From assembly GCA_017508895.1 (NCBI GenBank), contig JAFWRA010000198.1, positions 1-38,510 on the forward strand: 38,510 nucleotides of DNA, read 5' to 3'. This DNA is from Bacteroidales bacterium (GTDB lineage: Bacteria; Bacteroidota; Bacteroidia; Bacteroidales; F082). Positions within the stretch are counted from its first letter, which is position 1, and every line of letters starts with the position of its first letter. Under the pieces are notes generated by a model. That model worked only from the letters and a program-made list of their open reading frames with translations, did no database searches and had not been told where the DNA came from. A program made the translations under genes and the position numbers. Shown here piece after piece: positions 1-6,627 of the stretch.

Positions 1-282
1 GATCCTTCGGTCAACTACGTGACCGGCCACATGACGGGAATCGACGAGAACGGCGCCACTGTCGCCCTCTACCCGAACCCGACTAAGGGCAACGTGACGA
101 TCGAGGCCAACGGCATGAGCCGCATCACTGTGGTGAGCGTCCTCGGCCAGGTGGTCTTCGACACCGAGCTCAATGCCGACAGCTACATCCTGAACATGGC
201 CCAGTTCAACGCTGGCATGTACATGGTGCGTGTCTACACTGAGAACGGCGTGACCGTCAAGCGTGTCACTGTCATGCAATAA
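1..282 (+). CDS. C-terminal fragment of a T9SS-secreted protein (type A sorting domain)
   Basis: The reading frame is open from base 1 to a TAA at 280-282, so only the last 93 residues of a larger protein are present. The fragment is almost entirely a T9SS type A sorting domain: LYPNPTKGNVTIEA, then VVSVLGQVVFD, NMAQFNAGMYMVRVYTENG, ending VKRVTVMQ. Such domains direct export across the outer membrane by the type IX system and are usually cleaved during surface attachment. What the rest of the protein does cannot be seen. The tail closely matches those of the two C25 peptidases in this window (ending KRVSVIR and KRVNVIR) and differs from the KKVVIQ-type tails of the six adhesin-like proteins. 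A hairpin terminator follows at once. An internal GTG at 19 is not a real start. Confidence 0.9.
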   Translation, partial: DPSVNYVTGHMTGIDENGATVALYPNPTKGNVTIEANGMSRITVVSVLGQVVFDTELNADSYILNMAQFNAGMYMVRVYTENGVTVKRVTVMQ

Positions 283-304
283 TTGACCATCGGTCAAAAA
301 ATTG

Positions 305-338
305 AAAGGCAATCCGAAAGGGTTGCCTTTCTTTTTTG
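305..338 (+). terminator. Rho-independent terminator
   Basis: An 11-bp stem (305-315 with 320-330, one G-T wobble) is closed by a GAAA tetraloop (316-319) and followed by a T-rich tract at 331-337. It lies 22 bases after the stop of the T9SS fragment and is the expected terminator of that gene. Confidence 0.85.
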
Positions 339-348
339 TATTTTTCCG

Positions 349-356
349 TATCTTTG
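349..356 (+). promoter_or_regulatory. Possible -7 promoter element for the Nudix gene
   Basis: TATCTTTG fits the Bacteroidota -7 consensus TAnnTTTG and lies 24 bases before the ATG at 381. No good TTTG -33 box stands at the usual 19-base spacing, because that position falls in the terminator stem. The assignment is therefore tentative. Confidence 0.4.
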
Positions 357-380
357 CAGCACCTTTTTGATTGTAGTGCC

Positions 381-878
381 ATGGAGATTCTGGATTTGTA
401 CGATAGTGAAATGAGGCTGACCGGACAGACCATCGAACGGGGGAAGCGCATTCCTCCCGGTTTTATGATTCCCATTGTGGCGGTGTATGTCTATAACGAC
501 AAGGGCCAGTACCTGATTCAAAAAGTTTCGCCAAAGAAGGGTAATTATTATTCCACAACTGCTGGCCATGTGAAGAGCGGTGAGTATGACTTCGCTTTGG
601 CTATGTTACGCGAGATGAAAGAGGAAATTGGCCTATCTGCGGCCAAGAGCGAACTCAAGTTGGTGAAAATCAGACGTTACGAGTATAAGTTTACGTTTCT
701 CTACATGTTAAAAAGCAATGTACCTGCCGAAATACTACGCGTGCAAAAAGATGAGGTAGAGTCGGTGATGTGGATGAGCCATGAAGACATTGAACTGCTC
801 TGTAAGATGGGGCTTTTCAATAGAATCCATTACCAAATGCTCCTTGATTGTGAAGAAAGAATGCAAAACAACCATTGA
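381..878 (+). CDS. Nudix hydrolase
   Basis: A 165-residue Nudix-fold protein, which would hydrolyse a nucleoside diphosphate linked to another group or act on an isopentenyl-type diphosphate; the substrate cannot be read from sequence. The strand before the motif (PIVAVYVYNDKGQYLIQKVS) and the Nudix box starting GHVKSGE and ending REMKEEIGL are clear. The box has eight residues between its first Glu and the Arg, where the consensus GX5EX7REUXEEXGU has seven. I chose the ATG at 381, which begins MEILDLYDSE as many short Nudix proteins do. The frame stays open upstream to a TTG at 336, but that extension overlaps the terminator and promoter. The gene is monocistronic: terminator before it and a new promoter after it. 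Confidence 0.85.
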   Translation: MEILDLYDSEMRLTGQTIERGKRIPPGFMIPIVAVYVYNDKGQYLIQKVSPKKGNYYSTTAGHVKSGEYDFALAMLREMKEEIGLSAAKSELKLVKIRRYEYKFTFLYMLKSNVPAEILRVQKDEVESVMWMSHEDIELLCKMGLFNRIHYQMLLDCEERMQNNH

Positions 879-881
879 TTG

Positions 882-912
882 TTTGTCCGTTTAACAAAAT
901 TGGCTAATTTTG
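882..912 (+). promoter_or_regulatory. Bacteroidota sigma-ABfr-type promoter of the acyl-CoA synthetase gene
   Basis: TTTG (882-885), 19 bases, then TAATTTTG (905-912): an exact match to the Bacteroidota housekeeping pattern TTTG-N19-TAnnTTTG. The start codon is at 951, giving a leader of roughly 30 bases. Confidence 0.8.
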
Positions 913-950
913 CGGCAAATTATGTTTAAGCAACAAATACCTTAAATAAT

Positions 951-3011
951 ATGATAGCAAAAGAATTATTAAATCCCCAAAGCATCGTAGTGTGCGGTGC
1001 ATCGTCAGACATTCACAAACCCGGTGGAAAAGCCTTGAAAAACCTTCTGGAAAGTCCTTTCAGAGGCCCGGTTTATGCAGTGAACCCCAAAGAGACTGAA
1101 GTGCAAGGCGTGAAATGCTACGCCAAGGTCGATGACCTGCCACAGGTGGAATGTGCCATCATTTGCATTGCCGCCAAGTTCTGCGCGCAGACCGTTGACG
1201 TGTTGGCCAAAGAGAAAGGATGCAAAGGCTTCATCATCATCAGTGCTGGTTTCTCGGAGGAGAACGCCGAAGGCGCCGCCATCGAGAAGCATATCGTCGA
1301 CACCATCAATAGCGTTGGTGGATCGCTCATCGGTCCTAACTGCACGGGCTTCCTCAACGTGAACTATGCTGGCTGTTTCGATACGCCTATCCCAACCCTT
1401 GACCCTAAGGGTGTTGACTTCATTACTGGTTCAGGTGCCACCGCCGTGTTCATCAAGGAATACGGCATGAGCAACGGTTTGAAATTCAATAGTGTGTGGG
1501 CAGTGGGCAACAGTGCACAGCTCGGCATCGAGGACGTGCTGGAACACTTGGACGAGACCTTCGACCCCGTGAAGTCAAGCCATGTCATTATGCTTTACAT
1601 GGAGAAGATCGGCGACCCGCAACGCCTGCTTAAACATTCACGCAGCCTCATCAACAAAGGATGCCATATTGCAGCCATCAAGTCGGGTGGCTCGGCAGCT
1701 GGTAGCCGCGCCGCCTCGTCGCATACGGGCGCTTTGGCGACCAACGATGCCGTGGTTGATGCTTTGTTCCGCAAAGCGGGCATTGTGCGTTGCCAGAATC
1801 GTCAGGAGCTGACAACGGTGTGTGGTGTGTTCATGCATCCCGAAATCAAAGGCAACCGTTGCGCCGTTATTACCCATGCCGGTGGTCCTGCAGTGATGCT
1901 CACCGACGTGTTGTCAAATGGCGGCATGGAAGTGCCTTCATTGAAGGAACATCCTGCTAGCCCTGCTTTGTTGGAGAAGCTCTTCGCTGGCTCCAGCGTG
2001 GGTAACCCCATCGATTTCCTGGCGACTGGTACAGCTGAGCAACTCGGATATATCATCGACACCGTAGAAAACGAGTACACCGACATCGACTTCTCGGTGG
2101 TCATCTTCGGCTCGCCTGGATTGTTCAGCAACAAGGAAGTCTATGACCTGCTCGACCAGAAGATGAAGACCTGCAAAAAGCCTATCTTCCCAGTGCTGCC
2201 TTCCATCATCAACGTGAAGGACGAAATCGAGGACTTTATCGCTAAAGGTCGCATCAACTTCCCGGAAGAATGTGTGCTCGGTAATGCTATCTGCAAAGTC
2301 TATAACACCCCGAAGCCGCAGCCTGAGAATGTGGAGATGCCTAAGATTGATACTGCTCGCATCCGCAAGTGCATCGATAGTTGCGAAAACGGTTACATCG
2401 GTCCTGATAAGATATACGAATTGTTAGATGCTGCAGGCATTGCGCAGAAGCAGATCCGCGTCGTCGACAAGAAACAACAAGCCTTGGACTTCGCTAACGA
2501 GGTGGGTTATCCGCTCGTGATGAAGGTCGTGGGTCCCGTCCACAAGTCGGACGTCGGTGGTGTGACCTTGAACGTGCGCGACATCGAGACCGTTGGCAAG
2601 GAGTTTGACCGCTTGATGGCCATCAAGGATACCTATGCAGTGGAAATGTATCCAATGCTTGATGGTACGGAGGTTTATATCGGTGCCATCCGTGATGCCA
2701 AGTTCGGCCATCAGGTGTTCTTTGGTTTGGGCGGCATTTTCATCGAGGTGCTGAAAGACGTGCAGAGCTCATTGGTGCCCATCAGCGCACCCGAAGCGAA
2801 AGACATGCTCACCAAGCTCCGCGGTTACAAGATTCTGCAAGGCGTACGTGGTCAGCAGCCTGTCAATGTTGATGTCTATGCCGAACAGATTGCGAGAGTG
2901 GCTGCTTTGGTGATGGCCGCTCCTGAGATTGCTGAGATGGACCTCAACCCGTTGCTTGGCAACCCGAAGAATGTCGTTGCAGTGGATGCACGTATCCGTA
3001 TTGAAAAATAA
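951..3011 (+). CDS. Acyl/acetyl-CoA synthetase, ADP-forming, fused alpha-beta subunits
   Basis: A 686-residue NDP-forming acyl-CoA synthetase of the acetate-CoA ligase (ADP-forming) family, which interconverts an acyl-CoA plus ADP and Pi with the free acid, CoA and ATP. Order: a CoA-binding Rossmann region (about 1-140, starting VVCGASSD, with IGPNCTGFLN near 127-136), succinyl-CoA-ligase-like regions (about 150-460, with ITGSGATAV and SSHTGALATNDAVVD, where His258 is the likely phosphorylated residue), and a C-terminal ATP-grasp region (about 470-686, with GYPLVMKVVGPVHKSDVGG). Length fits single-chain enzymes in which alpha and beta subunits are fused. In an anaerobe it would make ATP while releasing acetate or a branched or aromatic acid; the acyl substrate cannot be read. 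It has its own promoter and ATG start and is followed by an inverted repeat. Confidence 0.9.
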   Translation: MIAKELLNPQSIVVCGASSDIHKPGGKALKNLLESPFRGPVYAVNPKETEVQGVKCYAKVDDLPQVECAIICIAAKFCAQTVDVLAKEKGCKGFIIISAGFSEENAEGAAIEKHIVDTINSVGGSLIGPNCTGFLNVNYAGCFDTPIPTLDPKGVDFITGSGATAVFIKEYGMSNGLKFNSVWAVGNSAQLGIEDVLEHLDETFDPVKSSHVIMLYMEKIGDPQRLLKHSRSLINKGCHIAAIKSGGSAAGSRAASSHTGALATNDAVVDALFRKAGIVRCQNRQELTTVCGVFMHPEIKGNRCAVITHAGGPAVMLTDVLSNGGMEVPSLKEHPASPALLEKLFAGSSVGNPIDFLATGTAEQLGYIIDTVENEYTDIDFSVVIFGSPGLFSNKEVYDLLDQKMKTCKKPIFPVLPSIINVKDEIEDFIAKGRINFPEECVLGNAICKVYNTPKPQPENVEMPKIDTARIRKCIDSCENGYIGPDKIYELLDAAGIAQKQIRVVDKKQQALDFANEVGYPLVMKVVGPVHKSDVGGVTLNVRDIETVGKEFDRLMAIKDTYAVEMYPMLDGTEVYIGAIRDAKFGHQVFFGLGGIFIEVLKDVQSSLVPISAPEAKDMLTKLRGYKILQGVRGQQPVNVDVYAEQIARVAALVMAAPEIAEMDLNPLLGNPKNVVAVDARIRIEK

Positions 3012-3074
3012 TTGACTATGACTTGTGACAATGACTATGACCGCTTCACCTATCGTGGAATCGGTCATAGTCAA
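3012..3074 (+). repeat. Intergenic dyad with a repeated half-site
   Basis: TGACTATGAC occurs at 3013-3022 and again at 3032-3041. The reverse complement GGTCATAGTCA lies at 3063-3073. The second copy and the inverted copy form a 12-bp stem (3032-3043 with 3062-3073) with an 18-base loop, and the first copy could pair with the same arm instead. There is no T-tract after the stem, so it is not a plain terminator. It sits between the synthetase stop and the next start, where it could be an attenuator, a protein-binding site or an mRNA processing hairpin. Confidence 0.6.
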
Positions 3075-3097
3075 CGGTCATGGTAAAACAAACCAAT

Positions 3098-3391
3098 ATG
3101 ATTACCGAGAAAGCCACATATTACTTGGTCTATGCAGCTTTAGTCGTCGTCACCTTTTTGCTCGATAACCTTTTGCTGAAGAAGACCGACAAGACCAACC
3201 GCACCATTGGCTATATCCTAAGCATCATTGTGGATTTGGCCATCTTTGGTTATGGCATTTATCTGTACATAGTCAAAGGCGAGGACCAGACGGGCTTTGT
3301 GCTTGGTGGCATCCTTTGCGGCCTGTGTTTGCTGTGCTTGCTAGGACGCTATTGGCAGAACAAGGAACTGGATAAAAGGAATAAGGAATGA
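3098..3391 (+). CDS. Small three-helix membrane protein, unknown function
   Basis: A 97-residue protein beginning MITEKATYYL. Three hydrophobic segments are visible: YLVYAALVVVTFLLDNLLL, IGYILSIIVDLAIFGYGIYLY and FVLGGILCGLCLLCLLG. It ends in a charged tail (NKELDKRNKE). I do not recognise a family. An in-frame ATG at 3080 would add six residues, but it abuts the inverted repeat, while the ATG at 3098 has the AT-rich leader usual in these bacteria. The stop overlaps the next start by four bases (ATGA at 3388-3391), so the two are probably translationally coupled and may form one membrane complex. Confidence 0.75.
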   Translation: MITEKATYYLVYAALVVVTFLLDNLLLKKTDKTNRTIGYILSIIVDLAIFGYGIYLYIVKGEDQTGFVLGGILCGLCLLCLLGRYWQNKELDKRNKE

Positions 3392-4077
3392 AAAAGTCTG
3401 ATGTCATCACGATCGTTATTTGGGCCGCTGTGATTTGTGGCTTCGCTTTCATCCCAAGTGCATGGGATTGGTTCAACGATACCACCAAAGACCACGGCCT
3501 GTTGATGAGTTTCTTCAAGTTTGCCATTCTCGGTACTTTTGGAGAGATGTTGGCCCTTCGTATCCGTGAAGGCGTGTATTTGAAGCAAGGCTTTGGCCTG
3601 TTGCCTAAGATGCTGGTTTGGGGTGTGTTGGGTGTGGTTATTGCCTCGGCCATGACCATCTTTAAGACGGGTACCGTAAAGCTTCTTGATGGTGGTTTCC
3701 ATTTCAATGGAAAAGCCGCTGAATGGTTTGCTGGTGACCTCAGTTGGGGCAAATTCTTCGTTGCGCTTTGCGTTAGTGTGCTGATGAACACCCTGTTTGC
3801 CCCAGTGTTCATGACTTTCCATAAAGTCACAGATATCCATATCGCCGAGACAGGTGGTACCTTGAAAGGTTTTTTCAGTAGTTCGTTGAATATCGGTGAG
3901 GCACTTTCGAAAAAAATCAACTGGGACATCCAGTATGGTTTTGTTTTTGCCAAGACGATTCCCTTGTTCTGGTATCCTGCGCACACCCTCACTTTCCTAC
4001 TACCGCCTACTCTTCAGGTGCTATTTGCCGCTTTCCTCGGTGTGGCGTTGGGTGTGATATTGAGTATAAAGAAATAA
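3388..4077 (+). CDS. Polytopic membrane protein, conserved hypothetical type
   Basis: A 229-residue protein with about six predicted transmembrane helices: near residues 6-23, 38-59, 71-92, 121-144, 185-205 and 209-227. Short loops carry charged motifs such as LRIREGVYLKQGFG. The C-terminal stretch FWYPAHTLTFLLPPTLQVL faintly recalls the WP..Q..NF..VP signature of the Mpv17/PMP22 family; I treat this only as a hint. No catalytic motif is evident. The gene overlaps the preceding small membrane protein gene by ATGA and is followed after 13 bases by the first lipoprotein gene, so it probably belongs to the same transcript as the rSAM cassette. Function unknown. Confidence 0.75.
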   Translation: MKKSDVITIVIWAAVICGFAFIPSAWDWFNDTTKDHGLLMSFFKFAILGTFGEMLALRIREGVYLKQGFGLLPKMLVWGVLGVVIASAMTIFKTGTVKLLDGGFHFNGKAAEWFAGDLSWGKFFVALCVSVLMNTLFAPVFMTFHKVTDIHIAETGGTLKGFFSSSLNIGEALSKKINWDIQYGFVFAKTIPLFWYPAHTLTFLLPPTLQVLFAAFLGVALGVILSIKK

Positions 4078-4090
4078 AAATTATATAATT

Positions 4091-4309
4091 ATGAAATCAA
4101 ATAGAGTATTCAGATGGCTTTTTATAGCATTAGTCTTGACCACGGTGATGCTTGTCTCGCAATCTTGTGGTTCGCTTTTTGAAGATGAGATGCATAGGAT
4201 ATTTTCTAGTGGAGAGACTGAAGTTGACACCGTGCCTTCAGAGGATTTGGAGTTCTGGGGTCTTAATAATGAAGATTGGCAATCTGCTGACGATCCAATC
4301 GTTGAATAA
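4091..4309 (+). CDS. 72-residue lipoprotein of the rSAM/lipoprotein cassette, copy A
   Basis: A signal peptide with a basic start (MKSNRVFRW), a hydrophobic core and a lipobox ending LVSQSC predicts lipidation of Cys26. The mature chain would be 47 residues, very acidic, Cys-free after the lipid anchor, and ending DDPIVE. The next gene encodes a protein of the same length with the lipid Cys at the same position and the shared string LTTVM at 16-20, so the two are paralogues. Small lipoproteins of this kind occur next to a dedicated radical SAM enzyme in Bacteroidota (the rSAM/lipoprotein system; I recall the models TIGR04133 and TIGR04134). By that association it is a candidate substrate of the rSAM enzyme at 4554. 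What it does is unknown. Confidence 0.8.
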   Translation: MKSNRVFRWLFIALVLTTVMLVSQSCGSLFEDEMHRIFSSGETEVDTVPSEDLEFWGLNNEDWQSADDPIVE

Positions 4310-4338
4310 CTCATTATGTGACAATAAAACAGAGCAAT

Positions 4339-4557
4339 ATGAAAACCTACAAGTGGTTAAGAGGGCTGATGAAAGCTTCAGCACTTACGACGGTGATGTT
4401 TGTCATGCAAGCATGCTATGGCTCGCCGAATATGCCCCCAGAAATGCCTGATGATAGGGAATTGACAGAAACTGATACTATAGTGTCGGTGGACGAGCCA
4501 ATTTTTGAGGAATTGACGTCTGCCGAAGCTGGGGATGAGGATGTGCGAACTGAATGA
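4339..4557 (+). CDS. 72-residue lipoprotein of the rSAM/lipoprotein cassette, copy B
   Basis: Starts MKTYKWLRGLMKASALTTVM, with a lipobox ending FVMQAC that places the lipidated Cys at residue 26, as in copy A. The mature 47 residues begin CYGSPNMPPEMPDD and continue with an acidic tail rich in Asp, Glu and Thr. CYG-P after the lipobox is, as I remember it, typical of lipoproteins paired with the rSAM/lipoprotein enzyme. An in-frame GTG at 4318 would lengthen the signal peptide and is less likely. The stop overlaps the rSAM start (ATGA at 4554-4557), so lipoprotein B and the enzyme are probably made together, which strengthens the view that B is its substrate. The actual modification cannot be predicted. 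Confidence 0.8.
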   Translation: MKTYKWLRGLMKASALTTVMFVMQACYGSPNMPPEMPDDRELTETDTIVSVDEPIFEELTSAEAGDEDVRTE

Positions 4558-5606
4558 TACTCCAAGCCTTCCATAACTACTTTCGTCGCAAAGAGAACCA
4601 ATTCCATGAATTGAACTACCTGTTTTGGGAGTGTACACAACGCTGCAACCTCAATTGCCAGCATTGCGGCTCGGATTGTTTGGCTTCGTCGAGCTACAAG
4701 GACATGCCTTTTAAGGATTTTTTGAACGCGATTAAACCTTTGGAAACCAAATACAAGCGCAATTCGGTTTTGGTGGTCATCACGGGCGGTGAGCCTTTGG
4801 TGCGACAAGATTTGGCCGACTGCGGGCGGCAACTGCGGCAGCACGGTTTCCCGTGGGGTATCGTCAGCAATGGCTATGCTTACGATGAGTCTATGCACAA
4901 AAAACTGATGGATGCGGGAATGTGTAGCATCACCATTAGTTTGGACGGTTTACGAGACACGCATGATGCTTTCCGCAAACGCTCTGGCAGTTTCGACCAT
5001 GCCATTCGTGCCATTGACTTGATTGCCAACGAGAAACGTCTGCCCACATACGACATCGTGACCTGCGTCAGCCCGATGAATTTCGGTGAGTTGGATGCCA
5101 TCAAGCAGATGCTTATTGAGCACAAGGTAAAAGCATGGCGTTTGTTTACCATCGACCCGATTGGTCGTGCTGCCTCTGATAAAAGTCTGCAGCTCAGCGA
5201 TGAACAATTCCGTCTGCTCTTGGACTTCATCGTCGCTACCCGAAAAGAGGGGAGGATTGACTGCAAGTTTAGTTGCGAGGCCTACGTTGGTCCATATGAG
5301 CGCAAGGTCCGCGATTGGTTCTATTTTTGTCGGGCGGGCATCACCATCGGATCCATTTTGATAGATGGCTCGATTTCCGCCTGTCCCAACATTGATCACA
5401 GTTATGTCCAAGGCAACATCTATCAAAACGATTTCTTGGATGTTTGGGAAACCCGTTTCCAGCCTTTCCGCGACCGAGCCTGGATGAAACAAGGATTTTG
5501 CGCCGACTGTAAAGTGTATAAGAACTGTCTTGGTGGCGCTATGCATCTTCACACGAAAGACAAAGGGGAGATAATGGTTTGCCATTATAATAAGTTGAGA
5601 GTTTAG
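4554..5606 (+). CDS. Radical SAM/SPASM protein of the rSAM/lipoprotein system (TIGR04133-like)
   Basis: A 350-residue radical SAM enzyme. The S-adenosylmethionine-binding 4Fe-4S site is CNLNCQHC (Cys31, Cys35, Cys38), preceded by LFWECTQR, and VVITGGEPL at about 74-82 is the GGEP SAM-binding motif. The C-terminal SPASM-type region has Cys259, Cys277 (GSISAC), Cys316, Cys319, Cys325 and Cys343 for auxiliary clusters. That is six of the usual seven; the Cys expected four residues after Cys325 is Ala329. SPASM enzymes usually modify peptides by radical chemistry. The sequence near the first cluster and the setting beside small lipoproteins match the Bacteroidota rSAM/lipoprotein family, whose chemistry is, as far as I know, undescribed. 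It is cytoplasmic, so it would act on the precursor before export. Confidence 0.88.
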   Translation: MILQAFHNYFRRKENQFHELNYLFWECTQRCNLNCQHCGSDCLASSSYKDMPFKDFLNAIKPLETKYKRNSVLVVITGGEPLVRQDLADCGRQLRQHGFPWGIVSNGYAYDESMHKKLMDAGMCSITISLDGLRDTHDAFRKRSGSFDHAIRAIDLIANEKRLPTYDIVTCVSPMNFGELDAIKQMLIEHKVKAWRLFTIDPIGRAASDKSLQLSDEQFRLLLDFIVATRKEGRIDCKFSCEAYVGPYERKVRDWFYFCRAGITIGSILIDGSISACPNIDHSYVQGNIYQNDFLDVWETRFQPFRDRAWMKQGFCADCKVYKNCLGGAMHLHTKDKGEIMVCHYNKLRV

Positions 5607-5620
5607 CGTTGAGAGTTTAG
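5594..5620 (+). repeat. 13-bp tandem direct repeat
   Basis: GTTGAGAGTTTAG is present at 5594-5606 and 5608-5620 with one base between. The first copy contains the stop codon of the rSAM gene. It may be replication slippage; no function is evident. Confidence 0.75.
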
Positions 5621-5633
5621 AGAGATTGAGTAC

Positions 5634-5680
5634 AAAAGTGGATTTTTTTTGGAAATTTTTCAAAAAAAACCACTTTTTTC
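5634..5680 (+). terminator. Terminator after the rSAM gene
   Basis: A long AT-rich hairpin pairs AAAAGTGG (5634-5641) with CCACTTTT (5670-5677), and eight T plus G (5643-5651) with C plus eight A (5661-5669). A single bulged A lies at 5642, and the loop is about nine bases. T residues run through 5674-5679. It separates the rSAM cassette from the promoter of the ABC genes, which begins at 5681. Confidence 0.75.
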
Positions 5681-5710
5681 TTGACAGTAATGAAAATTGT
5701 TGTACTTTTG
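5681..5710 (+). promoter_or_regulatory. Bacteroidota-type promoter of the ABC transporter operon
   Basis: TTG (5681-5683), 19 bases, then TACTTTTG (5703-5710), matching TAnnTTTG. Transcription would start near 5717 and give a leader of about 70 bases before the ATG at 5788. That leader is unusually A-rich with repeated AACA/AACAG motifs. Confidence 0.75.
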
Positions 5711-5787
5711 CAGTGTTCTATTCAACTAATACACTATTAAACAAGAACAAATCAACAGTTAAACAGTTCAATAATAAACAATTCAAC

Positions 5788-6612
5788 ATGATTACAATCA
5801 ACAACTTAGACTTTGGCTACAAGAGTCAGCCAGTCTTCAAAAACATCAGCCTCAGCTTCGAGAAGGGTAACATCTACGGGCTGTTGGGCGAAAACGGAGT
5901 GGGGAAGACCTCCCTGCTGAAACTCATCAGTGGCTTGCAGAAGCCTACCTACGGTGCATGTGAGGTGGACGGCATCGCCCCCTTCGACCGTTTGCCGGAA
6001 ACCCTCCAGAAGATTTACTTCATTTCGGAAGACTTCGCCATCCCAGAGGGTACACCTATTAATAATATAAGAGAGTTGGGCGTGTTCTATCCCAATTACG
6101 ACGAGAAGCTTTTCTTCGAGCTTTGCAGGGAGATGGACGTGGATCCACAGCGAAAGTACGCTGAATTGTCGTTCGGCCAACAGAAGAAATGCCTCATCGC
6201 CACGGCTTTGGCCCTCAACACGGACTATCTGCTCCTCGACGAGCCTACCAATGGCCTTGACATCCCCTCGAAGACGCTCTTCCGTCAGGTCATCACCAAG
6301 CACGCCACGGAAAACCGCACCATCATCATTTCCACCCACCAAGTGAAGGATGTGGAAAACCTCATCGACCCCATCATCATCCTCGACCACGACGAGGTGT
6401 TGCTCAAGGCCTCGTTCCGTGACATTACAGACAAGCTCTATTTCGACTACGGCATGGAGAAGGACGACAGTGCGCTCTACAGCGAGATGATTCCGGGCGG
6501 CTACGTCAACGTGACCCGCAACCTCGAGGGTCTCGACAGCAAAGTCAGCATCGAGGTGCTGTTCAACACCGTGATGAAAAACAAGGAAACCATCAAACAA
6601 ATCTTTAGCTAA
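5788..6612 (+). CDS. ABC transporter ATP-binding protein
   Basis: A 274-residue ABC ATPase with Walker A GENGVGKT (34-41), signature LSFGQQKK (127-134), Walker B YLLLDEPTN (147-155) and switch histidine in STHQ (His184). The frame is open upstream to 5626, but that part overlaps the promoter and terminator; the ATG at 5788 begins MITINNLDFGYKSQPVF, a normal ABC start. It would hydrolyse ATP to drive the permease encoded 15 bases downstream. A YtrA-like GntR regulator completes the operon. ATPases in such sets often serve cell-envelope stress or antimicrobial-peptide export, but the substrate here cannot be read. Confidence 0.9.
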   Translation: MITINNLDFGYKSQPVFKNISLSFEKGNIYGLLGENGVGKTSLLKLISGLQKPTYGACEVDGIAPFDRLPETLQKIYFISEDFAIPEGTPINNIRELGVFYPNYDEKLFFELCREMDVDPQRKYAELSFGQQKKCLIATALALNTDYLLLDEPTNGLDIPSKTLFRQVITKHATENRTIIISTHQVKDVENLIDPIIILDHDEVLLKASFRDITDKLYFDYGMEKDDSALYSEMIPGGYVNVTRNLEGLDSKVSIEVLFNTVMKNKETIKQIFS

Positions 6613-6627
6613 TAGGAGGAACAAGTC

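Noticed and set aside
3273..3992. Two - strand open frames (239 and 211 codons) opposite the six-helix membrane protein
   Set aside because: The + strand frame has a coherent membrane topology and a coupled ATGA start; the antisense translations are low-complexity and lack any motif.
5626..5787. N-terminal extension of the ABC ATPase frame
   Set aside because: It crosses the terminator and the TTG-N19-TACTTTTG promoter, and the added residues resemble no ABC protein start.
5806..6624. A 272-codon - strand open frame opposite the ABC ATPase
   Set aside because: It mirrors a gene with all ABC motifs intact; its translation has no domain and is a typical antisense shadow.
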